Of a stretch of DNA of 64,000 nucleotides, positions 45,480 through 56,222 are shown piece after piece. A program made the position numbers and the translations under genes. The stretch lies in NCBI GenBank assembly GCA_036936605.1, contig JAUPFV010000005.1:154505195-154569194 (forward strand), given 5' to 3'. Under the pieces are notes generated by a model. That model was not told the DNA's origin. It saw nothing but the letters and a program-made list of their open reading frames with translations, and did not search any database. This DNA comes from Limnanthes douglasii subsp. nivea. Taxonomy: Eukaryota; Streptophyta; Magnoliopsida; Brassicales; Limnanthaceae. The first letter of the stretch is position 1. The number at the start of each line of letters is the position of its first letter.

Positions 45480-47668
45480 TTAATACCTCATCATTTTTTA
45501 GATGGTTTATCTTTTTAATCATATCCATGGTTTATGATTTAGACTATAACCCTACCATTTGTAGCATATTGGGATCATGTTGGGCTTCATGTGTGCTTGC
45601 GCAACAGTTGTGTGCTCCATGATGAATGATTGCATCACAACATAAAAAATCACAATTACATTTTAATTTTTAATTTTTTTTAATTATGTAGCAATATTAT
45701 TACCATTAAAATTGCAACATATCTGATAACTCTATCTGGTTTGTAGGCGGAACAAGTTTTAATTGACACAAAAAACTTCTCCTTTATTGTTCTAGACTAA
45801 TCATAGTTTTATTTTTATTTTTGAAAGGTCTTCGAAATAATGAACCACTTTTCAACCTAAATATATTTCTTGATATTGAATACAACAGGGTAGAGTATAA
45901 ACACATTATCAATAAAATAACTACATCCTTCACATCATTATCCTCCTTACCCTAATGGATTTGTCTATTGATTTATGTAAAGCACAACACACCATGCGAG
46001 CTTAGTGTTACTGAGCATGTGTTTCTAGTGCTAGTGAACTTGCAATTTTACTACAAACAAACACATAATACCACAACACACCAGGTGAGTTTAGTTTCAC
46101 TGAACATGCGGTTCTAGTACTATTGAACTTACAATTTTACTTCAAACAAATACGCAAGTTTAGTGTTACTGAACTTTGCGTTTCTAGTTATACTCACCAT
46201 GCGTTTCTACTATAAATAAAAACATGTGATTCTAGTTATACTAAGCTTATGTTTCCACTTTAACCAAATAAAAAATCCAAAGATAAAAACACACCTTTAT
46301 CAAATTATTTAATATTGGTTTTGTTTTGTTTTTGCCAACATTTCTAGAACTTTTGTCCATAAAATATGTTCTCAAGATCTTTGACTCTGTTTCCATACCA
46401 TCCGCGTAACAAAGTTTGGATCCTCTATTTAATTTTAAAGATATTTCATCGCTGCAATGTTTCATCCTAAAAACAGTATTCGCATCATTGGTCATTAGTT
46501 TGGCAAGTTTGGACCCAATTCTGAAAGCTTCGTCTTGCAAATAGTATGTCTTTATAATCTCGGTTATGAACTAATAATTCTTGTTCATCTAAAACTTTTC
46601 ATTGCGGAGCTCATAAGCAACTTTCAAGATTGTATAAAAAGATGTTTATTTGGTAGCTTATATGTGTTCGCTAGTAATAATATTAATCTTTACTTTCACT
46701 AGATGCTGGATGATAACTAAATCAGATATGTAGAAGCAAGTTTTAAGAGATATTTTTTCCTACAAAAACAAAATTCAGCACAGTTGATTAAACAAGCCAC
46801 AACCATGCGTTCACTACCAACCATGCGAGTCTAGTGCTACCAAATATGCGTGTATGCGTATACTAACCATACCAACCACGCGAGTCTAGTACTACCAACC
46901 ATGCGAGTATGTGTATACTAACCATACCAGCCATGCGAGTCTAGTACTACCAACCACGTGAGTCTAGTGATACTAACCATGCAAGTCTAGTGCTACCAAC
47001 CATGCAAGTCTGGTTATACGAAACATGCAATGCACACTAGAAATGCAACATGCGTTTCCTATGTATAAGAGATAAAGTTGATGCGAGTCTAGTGTACGCC
47101 AGATAAAATATGTGATTCTAGGTTTGTATCCCACATGCACGTTAAAAAAAGCCAAAAAAAATGAAGTCTGAAAATATTAGACTAGAATACCAAACAATAC
47201 ATGACAACCTAATTATAAAATGTAACACATTGTATGCATCTAAAACCCTAGAAAGTAATATGAAAAACCTATGTCTACCAAACCAGAAAGTACGAATGAT
47301 CAACGATACTCTAGAAAACATCCAAGAACAATTTGAGTTTTAACTTAGAACCTAGTTGCCAAGCACCATAGAAATATCATCGAAGTACAGTATAACATAT
47401 AACTGGTACGATGAATATCTATCATTTGGTTCTATTGGAGGTCCAAACGCATAATCAGGCCTTCGTCGTCGATTTGGGGTGCTTTGTGGATTGAATGAGT
47501 TTGAGAAGGAAGTAAAAGTTTTGGTTAAAAAAAGAAAAATGTTGTCAACATAAAACACTTATTTATAATTTTATACTAATATAGGTATTTTTATGGTCTA
47601 CGTATTTATTGATAATCTTACGACTTTTAAGTATTAAATAATAATGAGATAATTCGATAAATATTCAT
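45480..47668. repeat. Relic dispersed repeat, copy 2, right part
   Basis: It continues copy 2 after the LINE. Blocks near 45560-45640 match copy 1 near 8515-8590, and the right end (ataatgagataattcg, then aaatattcat) matches gtaatgagatagttg, then agtattcat, near 10455-10480. On minus there are coding-like pieces (around 46540-46250) without a family I can name. A cluster of ATGCGAGTCTAGT words lies at 46800-47100. Confidence 0.5.
46800..47100. repeat. Degenerate ATGCGAGTCTAGT repeat cluster
   Basis: At least ten imperfect copies of 'accatgcgagtctagtgctacc'-like words with irregular spacing. Similar single words occur at 45990-46250 and 42620-42730. Confidence 0.7.
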
Positions 47669-47718
47669 GGTAGTTCACCTTTAATGTGGAGTCGTCCCCT
47701 CGCTATGTACTTTTGTAT

Positions 47719-47737
47719 CTATATATATATATAAAAG
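47719..47737 (+). promoter_or_regulatory. TATA-rich promoter of the AAA-ATPase gene
   Basis: The sequence atatatatatataaaag lies 43-60 nt before the ATG at 47780. It gives a short 5' untranslated region if used as a TATA box. It lies just outside the end of the relic repeat. Confidence 0.5.
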
Positions 47738-47779
47738 AAACAAACACCCTCTAATGTCTTTTCAAATCCAGAGGCCGTA

Positions 47780-49523
47780 ATGTTTTCTTCAAAAGAACTC
47801 CCTTCTTCGTCCTCACTTTTCTCCGCCTATGCTTCCATGGCAACTTCAGTTATGCTCTTCAGATCCATGGCCAACGATATTTTACCTGCACCAGTCAGAT
47901 CTTACCTCCTTTCTACACTCCAATTCATTTTCAAACCTCGAACTGGTTTTTTAACTCTTGTAATAGACGAAACCGTAGGAATGACAAAAAACCAAGTCTA
48001 CGATGCAGCAGACACTTACTTGTGTGCCAAGTTAAGCTCCAACACCGAGCGACTTAAGCTCGCAAAATCCCCCAAAGACACGAATTTAACACTAAAACTC
48101 GAAAAAACAGAGAAAGTCGTGGACTTTTACCAAGACATCGAGTTCCATTGGAAATTCATTACAAAAGAAAAAGAGAGAAACAACAACAATAACGACCATG
48201 ATTCTCCTTGGGAAAGACATCATTTCGAGCTTAGTTTCGATAGAAAGCATAAGGATTTCGTTATGAATGTTTATGTTCCATACGTTTTGGAAAAAGCTAA
48301 GGAGATTGAACACGAACAGAAACCATTAAAGATGTTTACTTTAAGAGGGTCACCTTCTTATGGTAGTATCAAATGGGATTCGGTGAATTTAGAACATCCT
48401 TCGACTTTTGAGACAATGGCTATGGATTCGGATTTGAAAAAATCTGTGATTGATGACATTGATAGGTTTATGAAGAGGAGAGAGTATTATAAGAGAGTTG
48501 GTAGAGCTTGGAAAAGAGGTTACTTGCTGTACGGGCCACCTGGCACTGGAAAGTCTAGTTTGATTGCTGCCATGGCTAATTACCTCAACTTTGATGTTTA
48601 TGATCTGCAGCTTGCCAATTTGATGCGCGATTCGGATTTGAGAAGACTCTTATTGACGACTTCTAATAGATCCATACTTGTGATTGAGGATATTGATTGT
48701 AGTGTGGATATGCCTGCTAGGGTTTCTGAAGATGGTAAAGATGGAAAGAAGCAATCTGATGTCCAGGTTGGTCTTTGTTTTTGTTTGTTCTGTTTACTTA
48801 AGAGGTTATTAAGGCTGTGTTTGGCTATTGAATAATGTGTTCTTGGAAATTCAGAAATTTGTACAATATAAATTTTTGTTATTAATTTAAAAGATTATAA
48901 AGTAAAATGTTAACAGCGCCGAAACAGTTTTCTGAAAATTTACTTATGTACAGTGACATTCTCAAAAAATTTAGGTTAAGGCAGATCCGGGTAATCGGCT
49001 GGTGGCAAAAACCTCGGTCGTTGGCCGAGGCCTATTAGCTTACTACAAAATGAAATTGGGAAGCCAAAAGGTGGTCACACAATCCTATTAACTTCATTTG
49101 TTTGAATGGATATATCTACAGATGACTTTATCAGGACTACTTAACTTCATAGATGGCTTATGGTCGAGCTGCGGTGACGAAAGAATCATCATATTCACTA
49201 CAAACCACAAAGAAAAGCTAGATCCTGCCTTGTTACGTCCTGGTCGTATGGACATGCACATTCACTTGTCTTACTGCAATTTCCAAGGCTTCAAAACTTT
49301 GGCATCCAATTACTTAGGTGTAAATAGCAGCCACAAATTATTCCCGGAAATCGAACAGCTAATGGATAACGCGAGCGTAACTCCAGCTCAAGTAGCGGAA
49401 GAAATGATGAAGAGTGAGGACTCTGATGTTGCTCTAGACGGATTGGTGAAGGTGCTGAAGAGAAAGAAACTTGAAGAAGATTTGGAAAAAGTTCAAGATG
49501 CCGATAAACGGACTAAAACTTGA
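47780..49523 (+). CDS. AAA-ATPase, BCS1/HSR4-like (two exons)
   Basis: Exon 1 47780-48766, intron 48767-49121 (gttggt...ctacag, 355 bp, phase 0), exon 2 49122-49523, giving 462 residues, a usual length for this plant family. Residues about 15-110 form the AAA-associated N-terminal domain, with a hydrophobic start suggesting a membrane anchor. Walker A is GPPGTGKSS (252-260) and Walker B is ILVIEDID (299-306). The second region of homology, IIIFTTNH...LLRPGRMD, lies at about 350-375. The intron falls inside the AAA core, so exon 2 is essential. The C terminus is lysine-rich. Relatives are the plant AAA-ATPases near At3g50940/HSR4 and ASD, some linked to stress or cell death (family knowledge); the role here is not known. 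No stops or frameshifts; it looks intact and is the only clear host gene in the window. Confidence 0.92.
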
Positions 49524-50329
49524 GTTGGTGCCAATCTTCGAAAGAGAGCACTAGGGGGAAAACTTTATAAATAGCGTGACATCTATGTTAGAATTATTAT
49601 GAGTTAGAAATCTAAAGTCCGTGCGAACTTCATCTTATGCATCTTTAATCCTAACTCTTTTAGTTTTTTCTTATATTTTATTCTCGTGGTTTAACAATAT
49701 TTATAGCGGCTTATTCTAATTTTTATATAATGCAAAGGTTCAGTTTACGCAGGAATAAAAGCTGGGTTAGATTAATTTATAACAAGAGAATGTCTACGCG
49801 ATTCTATATGCAGCCACTAATTATAAACTAGTTAAACCAATTTTTACCAACTCCACCAATATCAAAATCCGCAATTATGTTATTATTATCAATAGTTTTC
49901 TCCAACTCTCCTCTAATGTATAAAAGCATCGAATTATTAATTCTTTTTTTTAAAAAAATTGTTTCTAAATTATAGTTTTATAACTTTCGCACTTAAAAAA
50001 CTATCTATTAGCCATCGTGTTAAGAAAAATCAAAACAAACAAAATAAAATTTCAAAATCAGAAATGTGACATTTGGATTTTATTTAGCAGGGACTTTTTT
50101 TTTTCATAGATTAGTTCTTCAAAATCGGACCAGACTATTTTAATTATAATTGACCGGTTTGATTATTTATATTAAATAGAAAAAAGTTAAAATAAAAATA
50201 AATGGTAATCTAATTAAGAAAAATGGTATTTTAGATCTAAAATATGAAGTGGGCAGAAATTGTACGTCTGGATAATATTCACTTATTAATTGCACACGTC
50301 AATTACCGGAACACGAAGCCAGAGTGGCA
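49524..50329. other. Downstream region of the AAA-ATPase gene
   Basis: AT-rich, no coding sequence seen. A possible AATAAA polyadenylation signal lies near 49753. Confidence 0.45.
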
Positions 50330-50817
50330 AATGGTTCAGGAATTGCGGTTCAAAGATAGCAATCTGTTTATGAACTTACGGTTTAACTGTGAAACTGGCC
50401 CATTAGGACCGCAAACCGGCAGAACCGCAAACCACGGTTTATTTGTAAAAAACTGCAGTTTATTTGTAAATATTATAAATGTTTTATTTATTTTATAACC
50501 AAAATGTTATATTTAAAAAATATTAAGATATTGCATATTATTATAAAATTATTATTACATTTTGGTTAATATTAATTTGTTTTGGTTATTAATATTTTAA
50601 GTGTTTTAATTATTATATAGTCCAAAATTTTAAATATTACTTATGCTATTATCACATTTTGAATATTATTATTATGTTTTTAGATCTAATATTAGTAGTG
50701 TTGATTTTAATATTACAAACCAAAACTATATCTTATCATGTTAAAATATTACAAATTTCATGGTTATAATTTTAATATTACATTCTGATTACTATTGTGA
50801 TTTGGTTTTAAATATTA

Positions 50818-51345
50818 CAAGTGTTTGTTATTATTTTTTAAACCAAAATCATATTTTATCATGCAAAAATATTACAAGTTATATTGTTATAATTTTAATA
50901 TGATATTTTGAATTTTATTATTGTGATTAGGTTTTAAATATTACAAGTGTTATTTATTATTTTTAAGTTATATTGTTATACTTTTAATATTACATTTTGA
51001 ATTTTATTATTGTGATTTGGTTTTAAATATAACAAGTGTTATTTATTATTTTTAAGTTATATTTTTATAATTTTAATATTACATTTTGAATTTTATTATT
51101 GTGATTTGGTTTTAAATATAACAATTAACAAGTGTTATTTATTATTTTTAATTTATATTGTTATAATTTTAATATTACATTTTGAATTTTATTATTGTGA
51201 TTTGGTTTTAAATATAACAAGTGTTACTTATTATTTTTAAGTTATATTGTTATAATTTTAATATTACATTTTGAATTTTATTATTGTGATTTGGTTTTAA
51301 ATATTACAAATGTTATTTATTATTTTTTAAACCAAAATCATATTT
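50818..51345. repeat. 89-bp AT-rich tandem array
   Basis: The unit with ttttgaattttattattgtg recurs at 50906, 50995, 51084, 51180 and 51269, spaced 89, 89, 96 and 89 bp. The 96-bp step carries a 7-bp insertion. A weaker unit precedes it. Confidence 0.9.
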
Positions 51346-51351
51346 TATCAT

Positions 51352-51495
51352 GCTAAAATATTACAAGTTATATTAAAATATTTAATATTACAAATGCTAA
51401 AATATTACAAGTCATATTAAAATATTTAATATTACAAATGCTAAAATATTACAAGCTATATTAAAATATTTAATATTACAATTGCTAAAATACAT
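51352..51495. repeat. 44-bp AT-rich tandem array
   Basis: Units starting gctaaaatattacaag at 51352, 51396, 51440 and (partial) 51484, exactly 44 bp apart. Confidence 0.9.
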
Positions 51496-51571
51496 TTTTT
51501 AGTCTCTTGTCGCTAACCACTCTTTTAAGTCGCAAAACTTTCTCAACAGTAACTGCAATTTGTAATGGATC

Positions 51572-52000
51572 TCACAAAACTTGTCCTCGAGTCTCACGAT
51601 TAACCTTACTTAACGCAGCAGCAATCAAATCGACCATCTTCGTTTTCGTACTAAGACTTTGTTTAGGAACAACGGTCTTACTCTTAGTTATAGTTGGGTG
51701 TTTGACACTTCGTGTCACCTTGTCGACCATTTTAGAACTAAAAGTTGGTTTGGCGGTCTTACTGAAAGTCGTACGTGTAGTACTAGCAAGTTTGACGCTT
51801 CGCCTCTCCTTATCGGAAATTTTCAAACTAAAAGTTTGTTTGATGGTCTTACTCATATTCGTAGGTTCAGTGGTACATTTGATGCATCGTGTGATCGGAT
51901 CCCTCTCGGGTGGAGGAGACATCATAAAAGAAGAAAATTCCGAAAAATCAGTTTTCGGAGTTGCTTGTCCTAACCTGTTGTTGAAGCCACAAAACGCCAT
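51572..52000 (-). CDS. Hypothetical 142-residue protein with internal repeats
   Basis: Open frame from ATG 52000 inside the hAT-like remnant. The protein is basic and S/T/K-rich. It repeats a ~28-residue unit about three times (SKTIKQTFSLK, then FSKTAKPTFSSK, then SKTVVPKQSLSTK) and ends with MVDLIAAALSKVN. A CxxC pair (RCIKC) near residue 40 is not enough for a zinc finger. I do not recognise a family. It could be the N-terminal part of a lost transposase gene, since the frame stops just before the tandem arrays, or a chance frame. Confidence 0.35.
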   Translation of the reverse strand: MAFCGFNNRLGQATPKTDFSEFSSFMMSPPPERDPITRCIKCTTEPTNMSKTIKQTFSLKISDKERRSVKLASTTRTTFSKTAKPTFSSKMVDKVTRSVKHPTITKSKTVVPKQSLSTKTKMVDLIAAALSKVNRETRGQVL

Positions 52001-52228
52001 TTGAAATTTGAGATAATAACAAACAATAACTAATAAAAACTAATAACAATTTTTTTTCGCAAAAAAAAATCTAACTATTTCGAAAACAGAACTACGATAT
52101 GTAAAATAAGAAAGTTAAGTTTAATAAAAAATCTAGAACAAGTAGAGAGAATTAGAGAGTTTATAGTAGATTTAGAGAGTGTGTGATCCAAATTTGGTTT
52201 TTTGAAAATTCTGAAAAAATGCAAATGT

Positions 52229-52308
52229 GCGGACCATCCGCACGTCTAACCGGATGGTCCGCACGGGTGACGTCACGGATGACGTCACTTGCAGACGTCA
52301 TCCGTGAC
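52229..52308. promoter_or_regulatory. GC-rich island with two perfect hairpins and TGACGTCA sites
   Basis: Hairpin A: GCGGACCATCCG (52229-52240) pairs perfectly with CGGATGGTCCGC (52251-52262). Hairpin B: GTCACGGATGACGTC (52272-52286) pairs perfectly with GACGTCATCCGTGAC (52294-52308). Two palindromic TGACGTCA sites (52268-52275, 52280-52287), the bZIP/TGA-factor type, overlap hairpin B. The island lies about 230-310 bp upstream of the minus-strand frame starting at 52000, in an otherwise very AT-rich stretch. Confidence 0.7.
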
Positions 52309-53387
52309 TGATTTTTTTTTTAAAAAATATTTTTTATAAAAAAAATTAATTTTTCTATAAGTTTATGAACTTTAAACTATTTAAAAAAAACAAAACTCTA
52401 TATATAGGATTTCGCACTAATATTTTTTTAAAAATAAAAATAAAATTATAAAAATAGGAAATTCGAACTATTATTTAAAAAAAATTATAACTCTATAAAT
52501 AGATTTTTCGAACTATTAGTTTTTTTTAATAATTTTAGTACTTTTATGGAAAAGAAAATATTAAATTCTCTAGATTATTGAAAGAAATTTTATATTATTA
52601 ACTCTTCATTTTTTTCTAGTTTATTGAAAAAAAAAATTATATTATTAACAAGTTAATTTGGACATTTGTCCGGATGCCACTAGCTAGTTTTATTGAATCA
52701 TCTTTTCTTATTATTTTTTTCTTTTTTATTATTAAAATCACAATTTTTGGGTTTTAGTTATATTAATGAAAGTTTAAATTTTATTTGAATTTTATACAAT
52801 TATTTACGATTATATAATTTACGATCTCTTGTTTAAGACAATCAAATTCAAATTTTTATTTTTATAATGAAAAAATATTTTTACAAATATTGAAAGTTGT
52901 AATCAAAATACAATTAGATGTATATATTTTATTTAATATATATCTAATATTAAATAAAATATCTTAAATACATAAATATAATCAAACATATCAAAATCAA
53001 ATTACAATTATTTTTTTAGAATGTAATTGCTTGATTATAAAATTTCGATTAAAATGATAACATATTTAAATTAAAATACATGAAATAGCATAATTAACTC
53101 GTTTATATGCTACATATCTCAATTATTGAAATTAGATTCAATTAACACTTACAAATTAATTTTAAATAACATTATAAAATATTTTGATAAACGGTTCCTA
53201 AATGGTTTGTCTGGTGGTTTGAACTGACGGTTTAACTGCGAAACTGGTCCATTAAGACCGCAAACCGGTAGAACCGCAAACCGGTAGGACCGCATAAAAA
53301 GCAAACCGGCAGGACCGCAACCCGCCAGGACCGCAAACCATGATTCTTGATTCTGATTTAAACGATTCCGATGGTTCGTAGTTCAAA

Positions 53388-53403
53388 CTTTTTGACACCC
53401 CTA
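53388..53403 (-). repeat. Right terminal repeat of the hAT-like remnant
   Basis: tttttgacacccct matches the reverse of the common plant hAT end. The following bases (aaaatcaa) would hold the 8-bp target duplication, but no clear partner was found. Confidence 0.5.
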
Positions 53404-55130
53404 AAATCAAACAAAATGGTAATGCAAAAGTGAACCCTATTAGTTTAGTTGTCTTGACAAACGTGCCAATTTAGCTGGCCTTTTATTGTATTTGTTGTGG
53501 TTACCGTTTTGATAAATGTAACCAATTTTTGTAACGATTAAAGATTTTTAACTTTTGATCATTTTTATCAAATCTAATTGTCATTTAGAGTATGCACAGC
53601 AAACGCGTAAAATCATAGGTTAAATACATGTTTGTTAAATACGTATATTTGTTAAATACGTATGTTCGTTAGTAGTAAGAGATAAATACCTAAAATACCG
53701 AGAAGAATCAATGTACTTTTTTTATTAATTCAATAGAGTGTTTTGCCCCACGTTTTTCACGTTATCCTGATACTACTTTTAGTGTTTTCGTCCGGTCAAT
53801 AGTCGTTTGTTGATAGGTATCCTCGGTTGGCAATAAGTCGTGTGCTCTTTTGTGATATATGTCGAATTTTTTATGGACAACACTAATAGTTGCGTTTTGC
53901 TAGCCGAGGTCACTCCAGAACCATTCTCTAATCGAGCGTACCTCGTCATTGTCGATAGGTATAATCCATCCGTTCGGAGGGTCATTCCTTATCAGGACTC
54001 CTCATAGTCTTTTTAAATGTAAACTTCTCTGATAGTTCGCTTTTTGAAATGAGTAAGAGTTGACGAGGACGAGATGTTGTATATTGTGTTTCCCATTTCT
54101 TTGCCATGTGTAATATACATGGTTTTACCTTTAATATGTAACGAGAGACGTGCAGTATGCTGATGTCAGTACTTATTTGCCATGCGTCGTGCCTCCCAGC
54201 CTACGTTTGACATTTGCAAATCCTGCTTGCATGTCTTTACAAAATGACGTTTCGTATTTTCAACCATTTAATTGGTAAATATTTTTATAGCTTGTAGACC
54301 AATTATAACATTATGAGCCTGTGCTTTATATATGTTCTATTGACTTACAGAGTGGTATAAATTGTCTTTAAGTTAATTTAAGACACTTTATCATGTTTTT
54401 AATCACTTTTGGAGAGGGAGTTAATCTGTTATTCTTGTTGCTTCATTCCATGCCTACCCAGTTTACAAGAGTTAGTAGTTAAAGGGTAACGGTTTAACAT
54501 TATTTTTCCTTCTTACTGCCTCTTTCTATTTTATTGGTGAATGGTATTGGTTAGATTTACCGTGGTGACTCTAAGATACGCTGACCTCTGAACCGAAAAC
54601 CTTAAATTCTTTTTGTCACGGGTTTCTAATTTTCTGCTGATGAGTTATCTATTTTCCCCCCTCCCAATAAATGCCTCTCAAATGAGTTGCCAAGAAGAAT
54701 AATTATGCTGAATTCTCAACGTGGCATCTTGGATATCCTCATCTATTTACCCTCTGTTAATTTTTTGGTAACGGGGTTATGGCCTGTACCGAAGATCACT
54801 ATGTTGAATGATGGAGATGTAACTATTGCTGTTACGGGATAATTAGCCACTGTTGATCGGGTAAGTTCGATATTGTTGAAGATAGTGTATTGGAAGAATC
54901 CAACCATTTGAATGGAGCTTCTCGTGAAACAAGTTGGGAAAGATTATGAAGAGGTGCACATAGTTGAGGGTGATAAATGTTACGGGAATAATAGTTATGC
55001 CAAAGTAGAATCTTACATTTTTAGTCAGAAAAGAGATAAGGGAAAAAAGATCGTATTATTTATCAATAGAGTCTTCCTACTTATAGTGCTATGAGTTAGT
55101 GGGCAGTTACATGTGTTTTTAACTACACTT
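53404..55130. other. Intergenic region, possible old repeat relic
   Basis: No gene is recognised. The last part (from about 54880) probably belongs to the LTR of T4, whose other end could not be fixed. Confidence 0.45.
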
Positions 55131-55156
55131 AATGCACCACTAACTCACTAACATCA

Positions 55157-55168
55157 CTTCTCCTTTAA
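55157..55168 (-). promoter_or_regulatory. Probable polypurine tract of T4
   Basis: On minus ttaaaggagaag precedes TGATGTTAGTGAG, the probable LTR start. This gives the expected purine tract next to a TG end. Confidence 0.5.
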
Positions 55169-55776
55169 TTTTAGACCAACTGCCTGAAACGGTTTGACTT
55201 AAAGTTTATAATGTTTATTATATAATGAGTGAAGAAATGCTTCATTCTTGAATTACTTGCTTTGGCTGATCTTACGTGTCAATCCAAGCTGGCCCACTCC
55301 TTAAGCGTGAAGAGGTCTGTGCTAGCTGCGCATTCTTGAGCTCGCCCGACTATGTGGTCGACTAATTATTTTCGTGTTCGTTCTCCCCTTAGCTTTAAGG
55401 TCGATCAATTTATATGCGAGCTCGTCCCTTGTCTGTTCATCGCATCCTTATTTTGGTCGGTCAACTCGTTACTCATATTATTATCGAGCTCGTTCTCCGC
55501 TTCTCTTTCAGGTTGATAGGAATATTGAGCTCGTCTTTTGTTGATTTGTTTGATCATTGTTCCTTTATTATCTTAGTCCAAATTCACCATCCACCTTTGC
55601 TACTCGTTTTTGTACTTACTCGGGGGAATCCCCCCTTACCAGGGCACCCACTAGTTTATAGGTTTAATAATTTTTAGAAAAGAATTAGTGAACCTAGAAA
55701 ATAAAAATTACCATTTAATAAAAATGCAGAGGTAGGCGCGTGGTTATTCAAAACGAATCTTGGCTTCATTTTTTGA

Positions 55777-55782
55777 CACGTG
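55777..55782 (+). promoter_or_regulatory. G-box upstream of the T4 antisense gene
   Basis: CACGTG in gacacgtgtc, the same ten-base context as in T1 and T2 although the surrounding sequence does not align. Confidence 0.5.
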
Positions 55783-56222
55783 TCGCTAGTGTAACTGTGA
55801 CAGTTCTGACACCGCCATATCTGGGATACAACGCCTGACGCTTGAGTTTTTGGTACAACTTCCAATTGCTTAGTGATGTCACACCCATATATTATAATAG
55901 TTTATATGCCTTGAACTTATTATGTGTTTATTTACTTGAAAAAGAAATAGAAATTCGTTCGAGCATTTTGCGTCGTTCTTTCTGGAAAAGGAAACATCAA
56001 TTTCAATCTAAACACTCTCTATCGTATTTCGCATTACAAATCAGGTAAGTAATTCTTCAACAAATGTAATCACTCAATTGTTGCGTTATAACGTAGAACC
56101 GTAGATTTTGGAGTGCAACATTTGTGAGTAGGTTATTCCCAAATGTACATGTTTTCCCTGCGTCGAATCGATTGCCCTTGCCTGCTATAAACATGTTGAT
56201 TTGTATCCTTACCTCATTGCAG

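Larger units (their letters stand above)
50330..53403 (-). mobile_element. hAT-like DNA transposon remnant
   Basis: The right end is tttttgacacccct, the reverse of the AGGGGTGTCAAA terminus common in plant hAT elements. Next to it is a set of 'aaaccggyaggaccgc' repeats typical of hAT subterminal regions. A matching subterminal block (cggtttaactgtgaaactgg, then accgcaaaccgg) lies at 50373-50430, in the same orientation as the right one. The left terminal repeat itself was not found. Inside are one open frame on minus, AT-rich tandem arrays and a GC-rich hairpin island. No transposase core is visible, so it is non-autonomous or decayed. Confidence 0.5.

Noticed and set aside
50030..50330. Left terminal repeat of the hAT-like element
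   Set aside because: No AGGGGTGTCAAA-like sequence was found, and the only similar flanks (aaatcaaa) are low-complexity.
54912..55094. 60-codon open frame on +
   Set aside because: It probably lies within or beside the T4 LTR; no domain.
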